Shown piece after piece: positions 53,114 to 63,710 of a DNA stretch of 64,000 bases. Source of the stretch: Monocercomonoides exilis. Taxonomy: Eukaryota; Preaxostyla; Oxymonadida; Polymastigidae. The translations under genes and the position numbers were made by a program. The stretch is taken from the NCBI GenBank assembly GCA_001643675.2, contig LSRY02000001.1:2408501-2472500 (forward strand), read 5' to 3'. The notes under the pieces are model-generated. The model worked only from the letters and a program-made list of their open reading frames with translations, did no database searches and was not told where the DNA came from. Every line of letters starts with the position of its first letter. The stretch's first letter is position 1.

Positions 53114-56100
53114 ATGCATTTGTTCCTTTTAGCATGTCTGATTCTGGCAGAGACATTTAAATCTCAAGTTGTCTATGAAACAACCACTTTGGAAAACCAA
53201 GGTATTTTTTCAAATATAACTTTTAAATATAACTGTATTTATTTTGGTCAAGGCAACTCAAATGATGCACAATTTTTCGCAAACGGAAATAACAATTATT
53301 TGTCAGAACAGAGAAAAGCATCAGGAACGAACAGATGGAAGGCAGGAACAAGCACAGCAATTTATTCATTTATACGATCTTCCAATTCTTCAGTTGGACT
53401 GAAAAATGTGGCAGTGGAATATTCTGCCTCGCCATTTATTCTAATTACAGATGCATCGGATGTGGTGTTGGATTCTTGCATTTCCCACCAAAAGTCGGAA
53501 TCTCCGTTTCATTTGATTATCGGGTCAATCTGCCTCACAAACATGACTTTGATCCCCCAAAAGAGTCTTAACCCTTCCGGTCTCATATTTTCATCTGATG
53601 ATTCCAATTCAGCCATTTTGAGAAATTCCATCATGACAGACCTGACTGTCTCATCTTCAGACTATTTTCTTGTTTCAGGAAAGAGCAAAAGCGAACAGAT
53701 TGATAATTGTGCCTTCAGGAACATGTCTGTGAAATATACCACGAATAGCGATCATTTTGTGGAACATTCATGTTTTCGAAGTTCAATGGAGAAATGTCTT
53801 ATTTATTCGTGTGTGAATGCCTTTGAAGGAGGGATTTCGAGTGGATCTTATTCTTCACAGGAATTTGTCTGCAAAAACACAACAATAAACTTCGGGAAAA
53901 GAGAAGCAAATTCCCTTCAGAAAAAAGGACAAATTAATTCAACGGAAAGCCAATCCTTTTCTTTATGCGAATGGACTGATTGCACATCCCCACAAGGAGG
54001 AGCGCTTTATGTTCATGACAATGCAAGTGCAATTCTCAATGTTGAGAATTCGTCATTCACAAGATGCAACGCTTCATCCACAAGAGGCGGAGGAATATAT
54101 GCTTTGAAAATTGCTGAATGCATTGTGCTTCATTCAACATTTGTGCAGTGCTTTGCAGCAGGAAAAACAAATTATGGTGGAGGAGGAATTCAATTCGAAC
54201 ATGTAAATGTCCAATCAATTGTTGATGATTGCTCTTTTCACAGCTGTTTTGCTGAAGATGAAGGCGGGGCAATAAACCTACGACCAACAAAAACACAAAA
54301 ACAAAAACGTTGCATTATTAATTCTGTTTTTTTATTTTGTCATTCAACAATTGATTGTGGAGGCGCTATTATGCATTGGAACTGCACTGATCAAGTAGTA
54401 ATTTCAAATTGTTTATTTTGTCACTGTTATTCTTTGAGCGGAGGTGGAGCAGTTAGCCATCAAATCAGTTCAAATAATAATGGTATTTTGTTTTATTACT
54501 GTTTCTTTCATAACAATACTTGTAGTAAAGGTGGACATGATATTGCTCTGCATGGCTCAACCTCAAATAATATTGATTCCACCTGCTATTCAACCAGGCA
54601 ATCAAAAAACAGAGTTAGTTCAAGTTACAGTTCGATTGTTGATAAAAGCGAATGGCTTCACAATGATTTTGGAAATGTGAGATTTGTCTCATCAACTGAT
54701 TCACAACCAAAAGGCAACGACACATATGCTTGTGGAATTTATGAATCTTATCCATGCAGCACCATCAGTCGTTGCCTCACACAACTTATTCCAGACTTGG
54801 TTCCCAATGTCGAAATATTTTCTGGAACGATTATCGAAACAAATAGTTTTGATTGTGGATCCGACAGTTTTACTGTTTATGGCCAAAGCAATATGAGCAC
54901 AGCAATCCACACAGAATTTGAAACATCTGGGATATCTCTTTTTTCGGTCTCGACAGGCACATTGACTGCCAGAGACTTTGTTCTTGTGCATGGCTCGGCT
55001 CATCCGAATAACCGTGGGTCAAGGCTGTTCGAGATAAGTGGAGCAGGAGGAATGAGCGTCAGCAGACTGAACATATCTTTTGGGAGCGGACAATCATCAG
55101 AAACAGCATTTTCGACAGAACTGATAAATGTCCAGAATGGGATGTTTCAGATGGGAAATGTGAACTGGGCAAAGACGATTTCCACAGATTCACTGTTTTC
55201 GCTTTCTTCAACAAATGAGATTTCATTGGCACTTTCTGAGTGTGGTTTTGATGGGATTGAGAGAACAACGAGCGGAGCAGCAGTGATATCGTTTTCGAAT
55301 GACAAGGCCAACATTGATGTGAATTCGAGCACTTTTGAAGGATGTGGAAGCAGAACATCGGCTGATGGGGGATCGATGATGCTGTGTGTTGGGAATGGAA
55401 ATGAGGTGAAAGTGAAAGGTGGATCTTTTGATGGGTGCTATTGCTCTGCAACATATGGATTTGGGGGAGGAATCCTTCTTCGATTATTGAATGAAAATCC
55501 CAATTTCCTGATCTCCTCTTCATTCGGAACAAACACAGCCAAATGGGGAAGCGACATCTTTGTCATTTCACCCAATCTGGAAGAAACAGCAAAATCAGAA
55601 AACATCACATGTGTGACAGATTCATTGGATTCTCTTGAGAAAGTGAGAGGATATGACAATGGAAACACGAGTGTGGCCATTCCTCTGTGCATCTATCTCC
55701 TTCCCACCCCAGAAGAAATATATGTGAGCAATTCTGAGGCATCCAATCACTCACACTGTGGAATTGTCCAATTCCCTTGTTTGACAATGAAGCACTCCCT
55801 CACAAAACAAACAGGAACAAAGAAAATTGTTGTGAATGGAATGATTATGATGAGTGATGAATTGGCCTTTGCTGGACAGAAACATGAAATGCGAGGAAAT
55901 GATGATGAAAGTGGCTGGACAGTCTCTGATTCAAGTGAAACATCCAATTCATCGATGATTTCAGCAAATGTTGAAACAGAATTATCAAAACTCATCTTCT
56001 CTCTTCCATCTTCCCTTTCTCTTCACTCCACTTTCATTTCGTCATCTTCATCATCAATGACTCTGTCTCAATGTTCGCTTTCCCTTCAAAATCCATCATC

Positions 56101-59100
56101 AGAATTGACAATTCTGTTTTTGTCCGTTGAGTCAGGGATCCTGATAATCGACAAATTCTCAGCTTCATCAATTGATTTGAGGAGAAATCCGGTGATTTCA
56201 TTGTCTGGAAGTGGAACAAATACCGAGTTGATGAGCGCTCTGTGGTTGAACATGACGAACAGCAATTTCACAAAAATCGAAAGAGCAGCTGGAAGTGGAG
56301 GGTGTGTGAGCATTGACAACAGCGATGATGAAAATACAAACACACAAATAAATATTGAAGAGTGTGAATTTGATGAGTGTTCTGTGCTGGATGATGAAAG
56401 CAGAGGAGGGGCCATTGATGCTCAGTTGAAAGGGTGCATTCAAATGAATGTTATTTCATGCACATTCACAGGATGCACAGCACCAGCAGAAGAACGGAAG
56501 ATTGGGTTTGGGGGAGGGATGGCACTGAAGCTGATTGATGATGATTCTTCGTTTGTGATTTCATCACCTGTTTTTGAGGCAGACAAGCCAAATATTGCCA
56601 GATATGGAAATGATCTGTTTGTTGAATCGCCAAACTTGACAAAGAGCATCACAAACACCTCTCTTCCATTTGTGACTGGGCATCTGGCAGATATTTCGTT
56701 TGATTCTATGAGAGGCTTTGATGGGAGTGACACAACGAATGCCATTCCACTGGTCAATTTCTGGCGAGCGATTGGGTCAGAGATATTTATTGGGAGCGAA
56801 GGTTGTGATGTGTGTGTGTGTGGATTCTCGGATTATCCGTGTCAGTCGATGGATCATTCGTTGACAAGACTGGCAGAAGGAAAGGAAAGGAATGTCAGCA
56901 TCAAAGGAAAAGGATATCTGCAGAAGAGTGTTGATGTGAGTGGAATATCAGTGAAATCGGATGAGAGCAGCATGTGCTCATTGGAATGTGTCTCATCGCT
57001 TGAAGGAGCAGAAGGAGCAGCAATGAAGATTTGTGGCATCACCAATTTCGAGCTGATGAAGTTTGTGATTCCATCTTCATTCGCAAGTGGAGTGAATGTT
57101 TTGATGCATGTTGGCTCAAGCGAGGGATTGTTGACTGTGAAAGACTGCTCATTCACCAAAAATGGAGATGAGAGAGAAGAAGTGACAGATTATGGGCTGA
57201 TCAAGGCAGAAGGAGGGACAGTTGTGCTGGAATTGGTGACGATGCAATTGTTGAGCTTTTCGCAGGATGTTATTTCTGTGCTGCCAACAACAGTGCTGAA
57301 TGCGAAAAACCTGACGATGAAGAATATTGGGGTGGATGGAGCAAGTGGATTGAGGATATCAAAGGGATCAGCTGGAGAGAAGAGAGGGGGCAATGAAGGA
57401 GAACAAAACATTGTTATTGAGTGGAGTTTGTTTGAAGAAGTCACCCAAGACACAACAGAAAACATCTCGATCATTCGAAATGAGAATGATGCGCCATTGA
57501 AAATGGTGATTGGGAACACAACGATGAAGAGATGCGGAGGGTTGAAGTGTGGAAAGGGAGGAGGGATGTTTTGTGAGTTGAATGAGGGAGGAAGTTTTGA
57601 GTGCTCATTTTGCAAGATTTCAGAGTGTTTCTGCTCGACTGCAGGAAGAGGCGGGTGGCTGTTTCTGGAGTGCACCTCAACAGCTGATAAGCCACTGAAT
57701 TTTGTTCTGTCGAATATCACATTCAGAGACAACTCTGCATTGAGAGGGAGAGATGTTTATGTTCGATGCCACTCAATCGATTCACAAATTGTTGATGAAC
57801 AATTCTTGCTGGATTTCAGAGCGCAGTTTGTGAAGGACAAGGCAATATGGGGATGCACAACAGACTCGTATGTTGGGGAAGAGGATCTTCTGCTGAGGGT
57901 TATGAGATACCAGAGCGAGACGATATTTGTATCATCAGTTGCAGACAATCGCGCAGACAGCAAGCAATGTGGAGAGTTCAATACTCCTTGCCACTCACTG
58001 AGCTTTGGAGTGCAGCACATCATTCCATCTCTGTACTCACAGATGCTGATCTTGGGGCAAACGGAAATTGTTGGGGAGTGTGATGTTCTTGATGTGACCA
58101 TCCGCTCATTGCAATCTCCCTCAGCTGCATTGGTGCATCTGAACTCAACAATAACCAACGAAGGAAGTGTTATCACAACATCAGAGAAAGTTCGGATTGA
58201 AAGTGTGAAATTCAACTTTGGTCAGTCATTTTCATATTCGGGGTGTTCAATCATTCAAGAAGCAAATGGTCAGCTTTCTCTTTCATTTGTTGATTTTTCT
58301 TCAGTTGGCAAATCAGAAAGCATCGAATTAGTTGGTCTCAATTCAACATTGTTGAACATCGAAAATGGAATTCTTCATGTTGATAACTGCTCAATGTCAA
58401 TGCTTTCATTCAAAAAGCCTTCATTTTTGTTAAATGGTGATGAGATAAATATTGCAAATGTGAAACTGGAGCAAATCGAATCAACAACAGATGTATTTGA
58501 GATTGGACAATGTGGAAGTGTTGTATTTAATGGAGTATCTGCAGATGGAGTGAAATTATCTGAAGGTTGTGTCATTGCGATAAACGATTTGTCTTCGAGT
58601 TCAATTTCAATTGGAATCTCCTCATTCAACAACTGTTCGAGAAATTCAAAAGGAGCTTCTGTTCTTTCAGCTTCTTCATCATCTGCTCAAATCGTTCTTT
58701 CAAACTGTTCCTATTCAAACTGTGATTCTCTGTCAAGCAAAGGAAGTATTGTTGAGTTGCATAATACAAATGATATTTCGATGGATTCATGTCAATTTAT
58801 TGGAGTGAAAACAAAAGAAAGTGAAAATGAGAGAAACAGCGATTTTGAAGAGATATGCAAATGGAATGGATCACTTGTTCACTCAACGAATTCTTCATTA
58901 GAGATGAAATATGTGACAATAATGAATGCTTCATCAGGTGGATTGTCAGTGTCTGCAGGCGATGTGACGATTGAGAAAGGAGAGTTTATGAACAACAATC
59001 CATTCATTGAAAAATATCCCTCTCTTCGTCGAAACATAATTTGTTCAGATTCTGCATCACTGACCATTTCCAGCTTGAAAGGCGGAGATGGATTGATGCC

Positions 59101-60952
59101 AAATTCTTCTCTTTGGATTTTGAATGATGGATGTGATTTGAGAGGGATAGCAGGAGAAAGGTCATCTCCATTTTTCATTCCCAGACTGGAAGATGTTTCA
59201 GTGAATGAAAATGGCAGCAATGTTGTTGTGAAATTCAAGGGATCTCTTTTTGTGCCTTGTGACTTGTCATTCAGATTGATATTCAAAACGGGGGATGTGG
59301 AGTTGGTTGAGACATATCCATTTGAGGAAGACAGTTTTGTTTCAGAAACAGAAGTGATTGGAAGAATCCCATCAGAAAATATATCAAAGGTTGCAGATGA
59401 AACAGAGGTGTCAGTGATGATTCTGTTTGGAAAGCAATTGACCGCAACCTCTCCACAGATTGTGAAGAACAAAACAGAACCAAAGACTGGAAATGATAAA
59501 GTGGTGGAAGGAGGAAAAGAAGGGAAATCATCATGGTCATTGATAATTGCTATCATATTTGTTGTTTTGTTTTTGATCGTTCTGATTGGATTTATTTTGT
59601 TTGCGGTTCGGTGGAGAAAGGCAAAGAATGAAGCAAAAGATCTAAGAGAGATTGTGAATGACACAGTGAGGAAGGATCCGAAGCTGATTGAGATGGTGAC
59701 GATGGAGCCATCACCCGAGGAGCAGTGGAGGAGAGCAGAAAGGGAGGCAGAGAAGAAGAACGAAGAAAGAATCAAGAAGAGAGTGTATGAGAAAAGCTTG
59801 GGACACTCAGAATCGTCAGAGCATTTGCTGAGTGAATGTGGCTCAACAGAATACATTTTGGGGAGAGACTCAGACAAGATCCCTGATTGGGCACTGGAGA
59901 AGGTTGAAGAAGAAGATATAAGAAAGAGATCACCATCACCATCCATTTCATCCACTTCCACCACTTCAACAACAGACTCAGATTCAACATTTGTTCGGGG
60001 TGAGGATCTGTGCCCCACCACCTCGTCGATGTCGAATCTGGTGGATGTGATGGCGTGTTCGTCTCCCCATGAGAAGCTGATTGTGGATCTGAGGGATTCG
60101 CTGTTCATGCTGTTGCATGGAAGGAACAAGACAAAAGAGATGGCGATAGGCACTCTGCAGGAGAGGGAGATGACAGCTGCACAGATCCTGTTCTGGGTGG
60201 CGAATCTCTCACTCCACTCGTTTGATGAAATGGAGAATCCTCTGTCATCTCTTTCCAATCTCACTCCGCACATTGTGCTGTTCTCGGAACACATGGTGAT
60301 CTGCATTGTTTTGCACTCGGACTTTTCATCAGACTCTGACAGTTCATCTGTCTCTTCAAGCTCCACCATGGTCACATCTTGCTCTGATGTTTCAGTGATG
60401 AGCGAGAGATTCACCAAGTCGCCACCACCTTCATCAGCGTTTGAGGATGATGACGATGATATCAGAAAAGAGTGTCTGAGATGGAAGGCACCAGAGCTGC
60501 AGATGAACAAGAAGATGGGAGCGACAAAGGAGTCAGTGGCATTCTCGATTGGGATGATGCTGTGGGAGTGCCTGACACTGGAGATCCCATTTGATGAGTA
60601 TGAGGGTGAGGTGGCAGGGCAGAAGATAGTGAATGGAGAGAGACCGAATATGAAAAAAATTGAGGGATCTCGGTTGAAAAGTGTGGTGGAGAAAAGTGTG
60701 ATGGCGCAAATGCCAGACAGAGTATCGCTTTCAAGCATGAAGAGAGAATTCATTGGACTGTTTCCAGCGAATGCAACTATGCTGACGGTGACAGATGCAC
60801 TGTGCTATGGAGGGGATAGCAACGAAGAAAGAGGCGAAAACTGTGTTCGAAGAAACAGCAGAATAGTGGAGTGTGTTCTGATTGAGGAGAATAAAGATGA
60901 TATTATTGTTGGTGATGGAGACAGCCCAAACAACAAATACGAGAGAAACTGA
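53114..60952 (+). CDS. Giant beta-helix surface receptor with kinase-like tail (receptor B)
   Basis: Single 2,612-aa frame ending in TGA, a paralogue of the gene at 828-8603. It has the same order: signal peptide (MHLFLLACLILAETF), Cys- and N-glycosylation-rich beta-helix modules each opening with a CG-x-PC motif, one transmembrane helix at about 2138-2166, charged juxtamembrane EIVNDTVRKDPKLIEM, Ser/Thr/Asp linker and a kinase-like C-lobe (RWKAPEL, GMMLWECLTLEIPF). The catalytic Lys, HRD and DFG were not found. Codon positions stay in register with receptor A up to about residue 2513, with no net insertion or deletion. After ERPNM the proteins diverge sharply, and this copy ends in a longer acidic tail (NKDDIIVGDGDSP). 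Several internal tracts are identical to receptor A even at silent positions. Probable plasma-membrane receptor or adhesin; ligand and signalling partner unknown. Confidence 0.9.
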   Translation: MHLFLLACLILAETFKSQVVYETTTLENQGIFSNITFKYNCIYFGQGNSNDAQFFANGNNNYLSEQRKASGTNRWKAGTSTAIYSFIRSSNSSVGLKNVAVEYSASPFILITDASDVVLDSCISHQKSESPFHLIIGSICLTNMTLIPQKSLNPSGLIFSSDDSNSAILRNSIMTDLTVSSSDYFLVSGKSKSEQIDNCAFRNMSVKYTTNSDHFVEHSCFRSSMEKCLIYSCVNAFEGGISSGSYSSQEFVCKNTTINFGKREANSLQKKGQINSTESQSFSLCEWTDCTSPQGGALYVHDNASAILNVENSSFTRCNASSTRGGGIYALKIAECIVLHSTFVQCFAAGKTNYGGGGIQFEHVNVQSIVDDCSFHSCFAEDEGGAINLRPTKTQKQKRCIINSVFLFCHSTIDCGGAIMHWNCTDQVVISNCLFCHCYSLSGGGAVSHQISSNNNGILFYYCFFHNNTCSKGGHDIALHGSTSNNIDSTCYSTRQSKNRVSSSYSSIVDKSEWLHNDFGNVRFVSSTDSQPKGNDTYACGIYESYPCSTISRCLTQLIPDLVPNVEIFSGTIIETNSFDCGSDSFTVYGQSNMSTAIHTEFETSGISLFSVSTGTLTARDFVLVHGSAHPNNRGSRLFEISGAGGMSVSRLNISFGSGQSSETAFSTELINVQNGMFQMGNVNWAKTISTDSLFSLSSTNEISLALSECGFDGIERTTSGAAVISFSNDKANIDVNSSTFEGCGSRTSADGGSMMLCVGNGNEVKVKGGSFDGCYCSATYGFGGGILLRLLNENPNFLISSSFGTNTAKWGSDIFVISPNLEETAKSENITCVTDSLDSLEKVRGYDNGNTSVAIPLCIYLLPTPEEIYVSNSEASNHSHCGIVQFPCLTMKHSLTKQTGTKKIVVNGMIMMSDELAFAGQKHEMRGNDDESGWTVSDSSETSNSSMISANVETELSKLIFSLPSSLSLHSTFISSSSSSMTLSQCSLSLQNPSSELTILFLSVESGILIIDKFSASSIDLRRNPVISLSGSGTNTELMSALWLNMTNSNFTKIERAAGSGGCVSIDNSDDENTNTQINIEECEFDECSVLDDESRGGAIDAQLKGCIQMNVISCTFTGCTAPAEERKIGFGGGMALKLIDDDSSFVISSPVFEADKPNIARYGNDLFVESPNLTKSITNTSLPFVTGHLADISFDSMRGFDGSDTTNAIPLVNFWRAIGSEIFIGSEGCDVCVCGFSDYPCQSMDHSLTRLAEGKERNVSIKGKGYLQKSVDVSGISVKSDESSMCSLECVSSLEGAEGAAMKICGITNFELMKFVIPSSFASGVNVLMHVGSSEGLLTVKDCSFTKNGDEREEVTDYGLIKAEGGTVVLELVTMQLLSFSQDVISVLPTTVLNAKNLTMKNIGVDGASGLRISKGSAGEKRGGNEGEQNIVIEWSLFEEVTQDTTENISIIRNENDAPLKMVIGNTTMKRCGGLKCGKGGGMFCELNEGGSFECSFCKISECFCSTAGRGGWLFLECTSTADKPLNFVLSNITFRDNSALRGRDVYVRCHSIDSQIVDEQFLLDFRAQFVKDKAIWGCTTDSYVGEEDLLLRVMRYQSETIFVSSVADNRADSKQCGEFNTPCHSLSFGVQHIIPSLYSQMLILGQTEIVGECDVLDVTIRSLQSPSAALVHLNSTITNEGSVITTSEKVRIESVKFNFGQSFSYSGCSIIQEANGQLSLSFVDFSSVGKSESIELVGLNSTLLNIENGILHVDNCSMSMLSFKKPSFLLNGDEINIANVKLEQIESTTDVFEIGQCGSVVFNGVSADGVKLSEGCVIAINDLSSSSISIGISSFNNCSRNSKGASVLSASSSSAQIVLSNCSYSNCDSLSSKGSIVELHNTNDISMDSCQFIGVKTKESENERNSDFEEICKWNGSLVHSTNSSLEMKYVTIMNASSGGLSVSAGDVTIEKGEFMNNNPFIEKYPSLRRNIICSDSASLTISSLKGGDGLMPNSSLWILNDGCDLRGIAGERSSPFFIPRLEDVSVNENGSNVVVKFKGSLFVPCDLSFRLIFKTGDVELVETYPFEEDSFVSETEVIGRIPSENISKVADETEVSVMILFGKQLTATSPQIVKNKTEPKTGNDKVVEGGKEGKSSWSLIIAIIFVVLFLIVLIGFILFAVRWRKAKNEAKDLREIVNDTVRKDPKLIEMVTMEPSPEEQWRRAEREAEKKNEERIKKRVYEKSLGHSESSEHLLSECGSTEYILGRDSDKIPDWALEKVEEEDIRKRSPSPSISSTSTTSTTDSDSTFVRGEDLCPTTSSMSNLVDVMACSSPHEKLIVDLRDSLFMLLHGRNKTKEMAIGTLQEREMTAAQILFWVANLSLHSFDEMENPLSSLSNLTPHIVLFSEHMVICIVLHSDFSSDSDSSSVSSSSTMVTSCSDVSVMSERFTKSPPPSSAFEDDDDDIRKECLRWKAPELQMNKKMGATKESVAFSIGMMLWECLTLEIPFDEYEGEVAGQKIVNGERPNMKKIEGSRLKSVVEKSVMAQMPDRVSLSSMKREFIGLFPANATMLTVTDALCYGGDSNEERGENCVRRNSRIVECVLIEENKDDIIVGDGDSPNNKYERN

Positions 60953-61855
60953 AAAGATGAATTTGAGGAAAAGAAATAACATTTAAAGAAGATTTTGAAT
61001 AATGAATAAAAACAGCAATTTTAATTATATTTGATTGAATGATGTGTGTCTGATAATGAACACACTCTCTTTATTTTTTGAAAGCGACTATCCTTTATAT
61101 CGACACAAAAGATGATCATTAAAAATGCGAAATGTTCAACAAAAATTTATCATTTGGCTGAACGACAAATTGTTTCAGAGTATTTTCAAAAAAAAATTTT
61201 TTTTTCGTTCTATTTTATTTGCTTAATTTATCCATTCATTATTTGTAATTCCATTTGCAAATTTGCAATGCAGTTGACTTTGCATTATGGTTGGAGTGGC
61301 TGCCATTCTCTTTTGCATTTTCTTAGTTTTTTTTCATACATTTTTTTGATGAAAAGAATCTTTTTTTTTTTTTCTTATATGTGTCAATAGTCAATTATCT
61401 TTGTAACTCAAATTCGATGACTTCTCTTTTTTTGAGTTCATATAACAATTCAAAGTTAATATTCAATTTATGTGTGTTTATATCAGTTTTGAGACTTTCT
61501 CTTCTTTTGTTCAGCATGTGCTCAATTTCTTTAACCTCTTATTGTATTTCAAAACTATGTTACGTGTGAGACATGGATTTTATTTTGAAGAAAGAATCTG
61601 TTCATTTCATTTGTGTAAAGTAATGTTTTCTTCATTGCAAATGTGAAATTGCATTTTTGTTTATTTTGTATGTTCAAAAAATCAAAAATTATTTAGATTA
61701 AAAAAGTCAAAACAATTCATCTTTTCTTGTTGTTTAACGGTGAATGCAAGTTGATTCATACACACGAATATTTATTTTCTTGTTTAAATAAAAATATTTT
61801 TTTTTTCTAGCAATCATATTTTGAAAACAAAAATTGAAATGATAAATAATATATA
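60953..61855. other. Intergenic region downstream of receptor B
   Basis: AT-rich with T runs. No gene or structured RNA recognised. Confidence 0.5.
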
Positions 61856-62125
61856 TGGGGGAAAATACGGACTTTCAAGCTTTTTATGCATAAAGCATGA
61901 AAAAATTGTTTCGCTCATAACATTATTTAACTTAATCAGATTTAGAAATAAATTTGATTTTCATATCCGTAAACAGGCATCGTTTAAATTAAATCATGAA
62001 GTTTTGTGACATTCCGCATTTGTCATAAAATAGAACTAATTTTATAATATTTTTTGATATAAAATAGTCAATGAAAAGTGCATAATTTTAAAATGAAAAT
62101 GCTTGAAGCAAAATATTTTGCCCCA
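61856..62125. mobile_element. MITE family TGGGG-AAAATACGG, copy 2, 270 bp
   Basis: Starts TGGGGGAAAATACGG and ends AAAATATTTTGCCCCA, so the terminal words are TGGGG(G/C)AAAATA in inverted orientation. TA flanks both sides. A second copy lies at 50391-50659. Noncoding. Confidence 0.78.
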
Positions 62126-62421
62126 TATAATCAACAAGTTCTCTCTTCATAATTTTTCTGGAATTTTTCTGCTTTTATTCATCATCCAAAATATCATCAT
62201 TCAAAATGTGGGATTTGCGAAATCTTCTTTTTTGGGGCTTTTCAGCTGCGAAAAGAATTTTTTCTTCTTTTTTATCATTATTTTTTTTTCCTTTCTTTTC
62301 TTCTTTTCTTTTGTTTTCTTATTTCCAATTTTCAAGGATGTGTTGTTCAGAAATAGTTTCACCAAAAAAACAAATCTGTTGAACTCTTTTTCATTATAAC
62401 CGAAGGCTCTTTTGGAAGTGT

Positions 62422-63710
62422 TTATTTTACTGAATGCCACTCATTTGAAAGCACGCCGCTTCTCTTGAACGAAGAAACAACAGTTGCAGGAAGTGATGCC
62501 GTCTGAAGAGCTTGAGGAAGAACGTTGGAAATGGCCTCACGTCTGAGAGAAATGGAAGAATCTTGATGCACAGAGCTCAAAGAGTTGATGCATTTTTTGA
62601 GGACAGCAAACACACCACGATCAAGAGGTTGTGTGATGTGTGAACTGTGTGGAATAAAAGTGACGACGTCAATGTTGTTATCAGCAAATTTCTGCCATAT
62701 GTCAGGCTGAGCCCGAGAAGAGTGAGAATCCAAAAGCAGAAGACATCTCTCATTGGTTCTCATTAATATTTTCCTTCTTTCGATGATTCCAGTTAATAAA
62801 ACCTCTTCTGCGTATCTTTGAAATATGCTTTCCGTCATCCATCCATCGTTGTTATCCCAAACATCAATGAATGCGCTCAGAAGAACTCGCATTTCCTTTG
62901 GTAATTAATTGCATGTTCACAACACAACGCTTATGAGAAATTATCCATTTGCATCAGCTGCAATAACCAAAGTGGCATTTGGCATGTTTGTGGGTGTTGC
63001 ATGAAATCCAGCTGGAACTCCTGTGGTGTGAATCACTAGAGTTTTAAAGATATCAAATAGAAGAAGTTAAAAATCATCAGTGTTGAAGATCAAAAAGTGT
63101 GAACAATGATGTCAACTGATAAGATTTTGAAGAAGCTCATTGAAAACAAGAAGAGTTTTTTGGTTTGGAAACTGAAAAATGTTGGATATCCACATATCTG
63201 GGCATGGATGCTTTGAGCTCTGATTTCTTTTTTTCAAATAAATATGGATATGCTTTTGATACACTTGCACATTCATCAACTTCAGTTTCAAAATGACTTT
63301 TTTTGTCGGAAAGGACGGATTCCATCTGAAAATTATTTTTAATTAAAAATGGAAGAATAAAAAAGATGAAAACAAACTAATTCTCTTGATCTCTTTGCAT
63401 TTAAACTTGTTCCAAATTAACTTTCAATCTTGATAACTCCAACAATAGTATTTTTGTCATCTTCATTGAATAGTTCTGGCCTTCCAGATTTTCCAACATC
63501 TCTGCCACTCTAAACTGCTGAAACTGCTCTGATTACTGAAGAAACCGAGAATTCTTTTATATTCATTGCATCAACGATTCTGACATGTCCATCAACTACA
63601 ATACGTGCCATGCGTTCTAATCGATTTTCAATTCTTCGATATTCAAATGACATCATTTTTTCTCGAAGAATTAACTGTCCACGTTTTCTATTGGTTTTCA
63701 CAACACTCAT
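62422..63710 (-). pseudogene. Decayed pogo/Tigger-like DDE transposase
   Basis: The longest intact piece (62892-62422) contains CLLLLDSHSSRAQPD and HITQPLDRGVFAVLKK, the second and third acidic catalytic boxes of the DDE_1 (pogo/jerky/CENP-B-like) transposase family. Upstream on the same strand, VPAGFHATPTNMPNATLVIA and ADANG fit the first catalytic region but are followed by several stops. Further up (63710-63510), a helical segment with FSVSSVIRAVSAV and then GRDVGKSGRPELFNEDD fits the N-terminal DNA-binding and linker region. Multiple stops (both TAA and TGA) and frame breaks mean the gene is dead. No terminal repeats could be assigned. Confidence 0.8.

Noticed and set aside
58879-60753. 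624-codon open frame on the minus strand opposite the receptor B tail (and a shorter one at 6740-7867)
   Set aside because: It mirrors codon bias of the sense gene, has no recognisable domain, and appears in both paralogues simply because they are similar.
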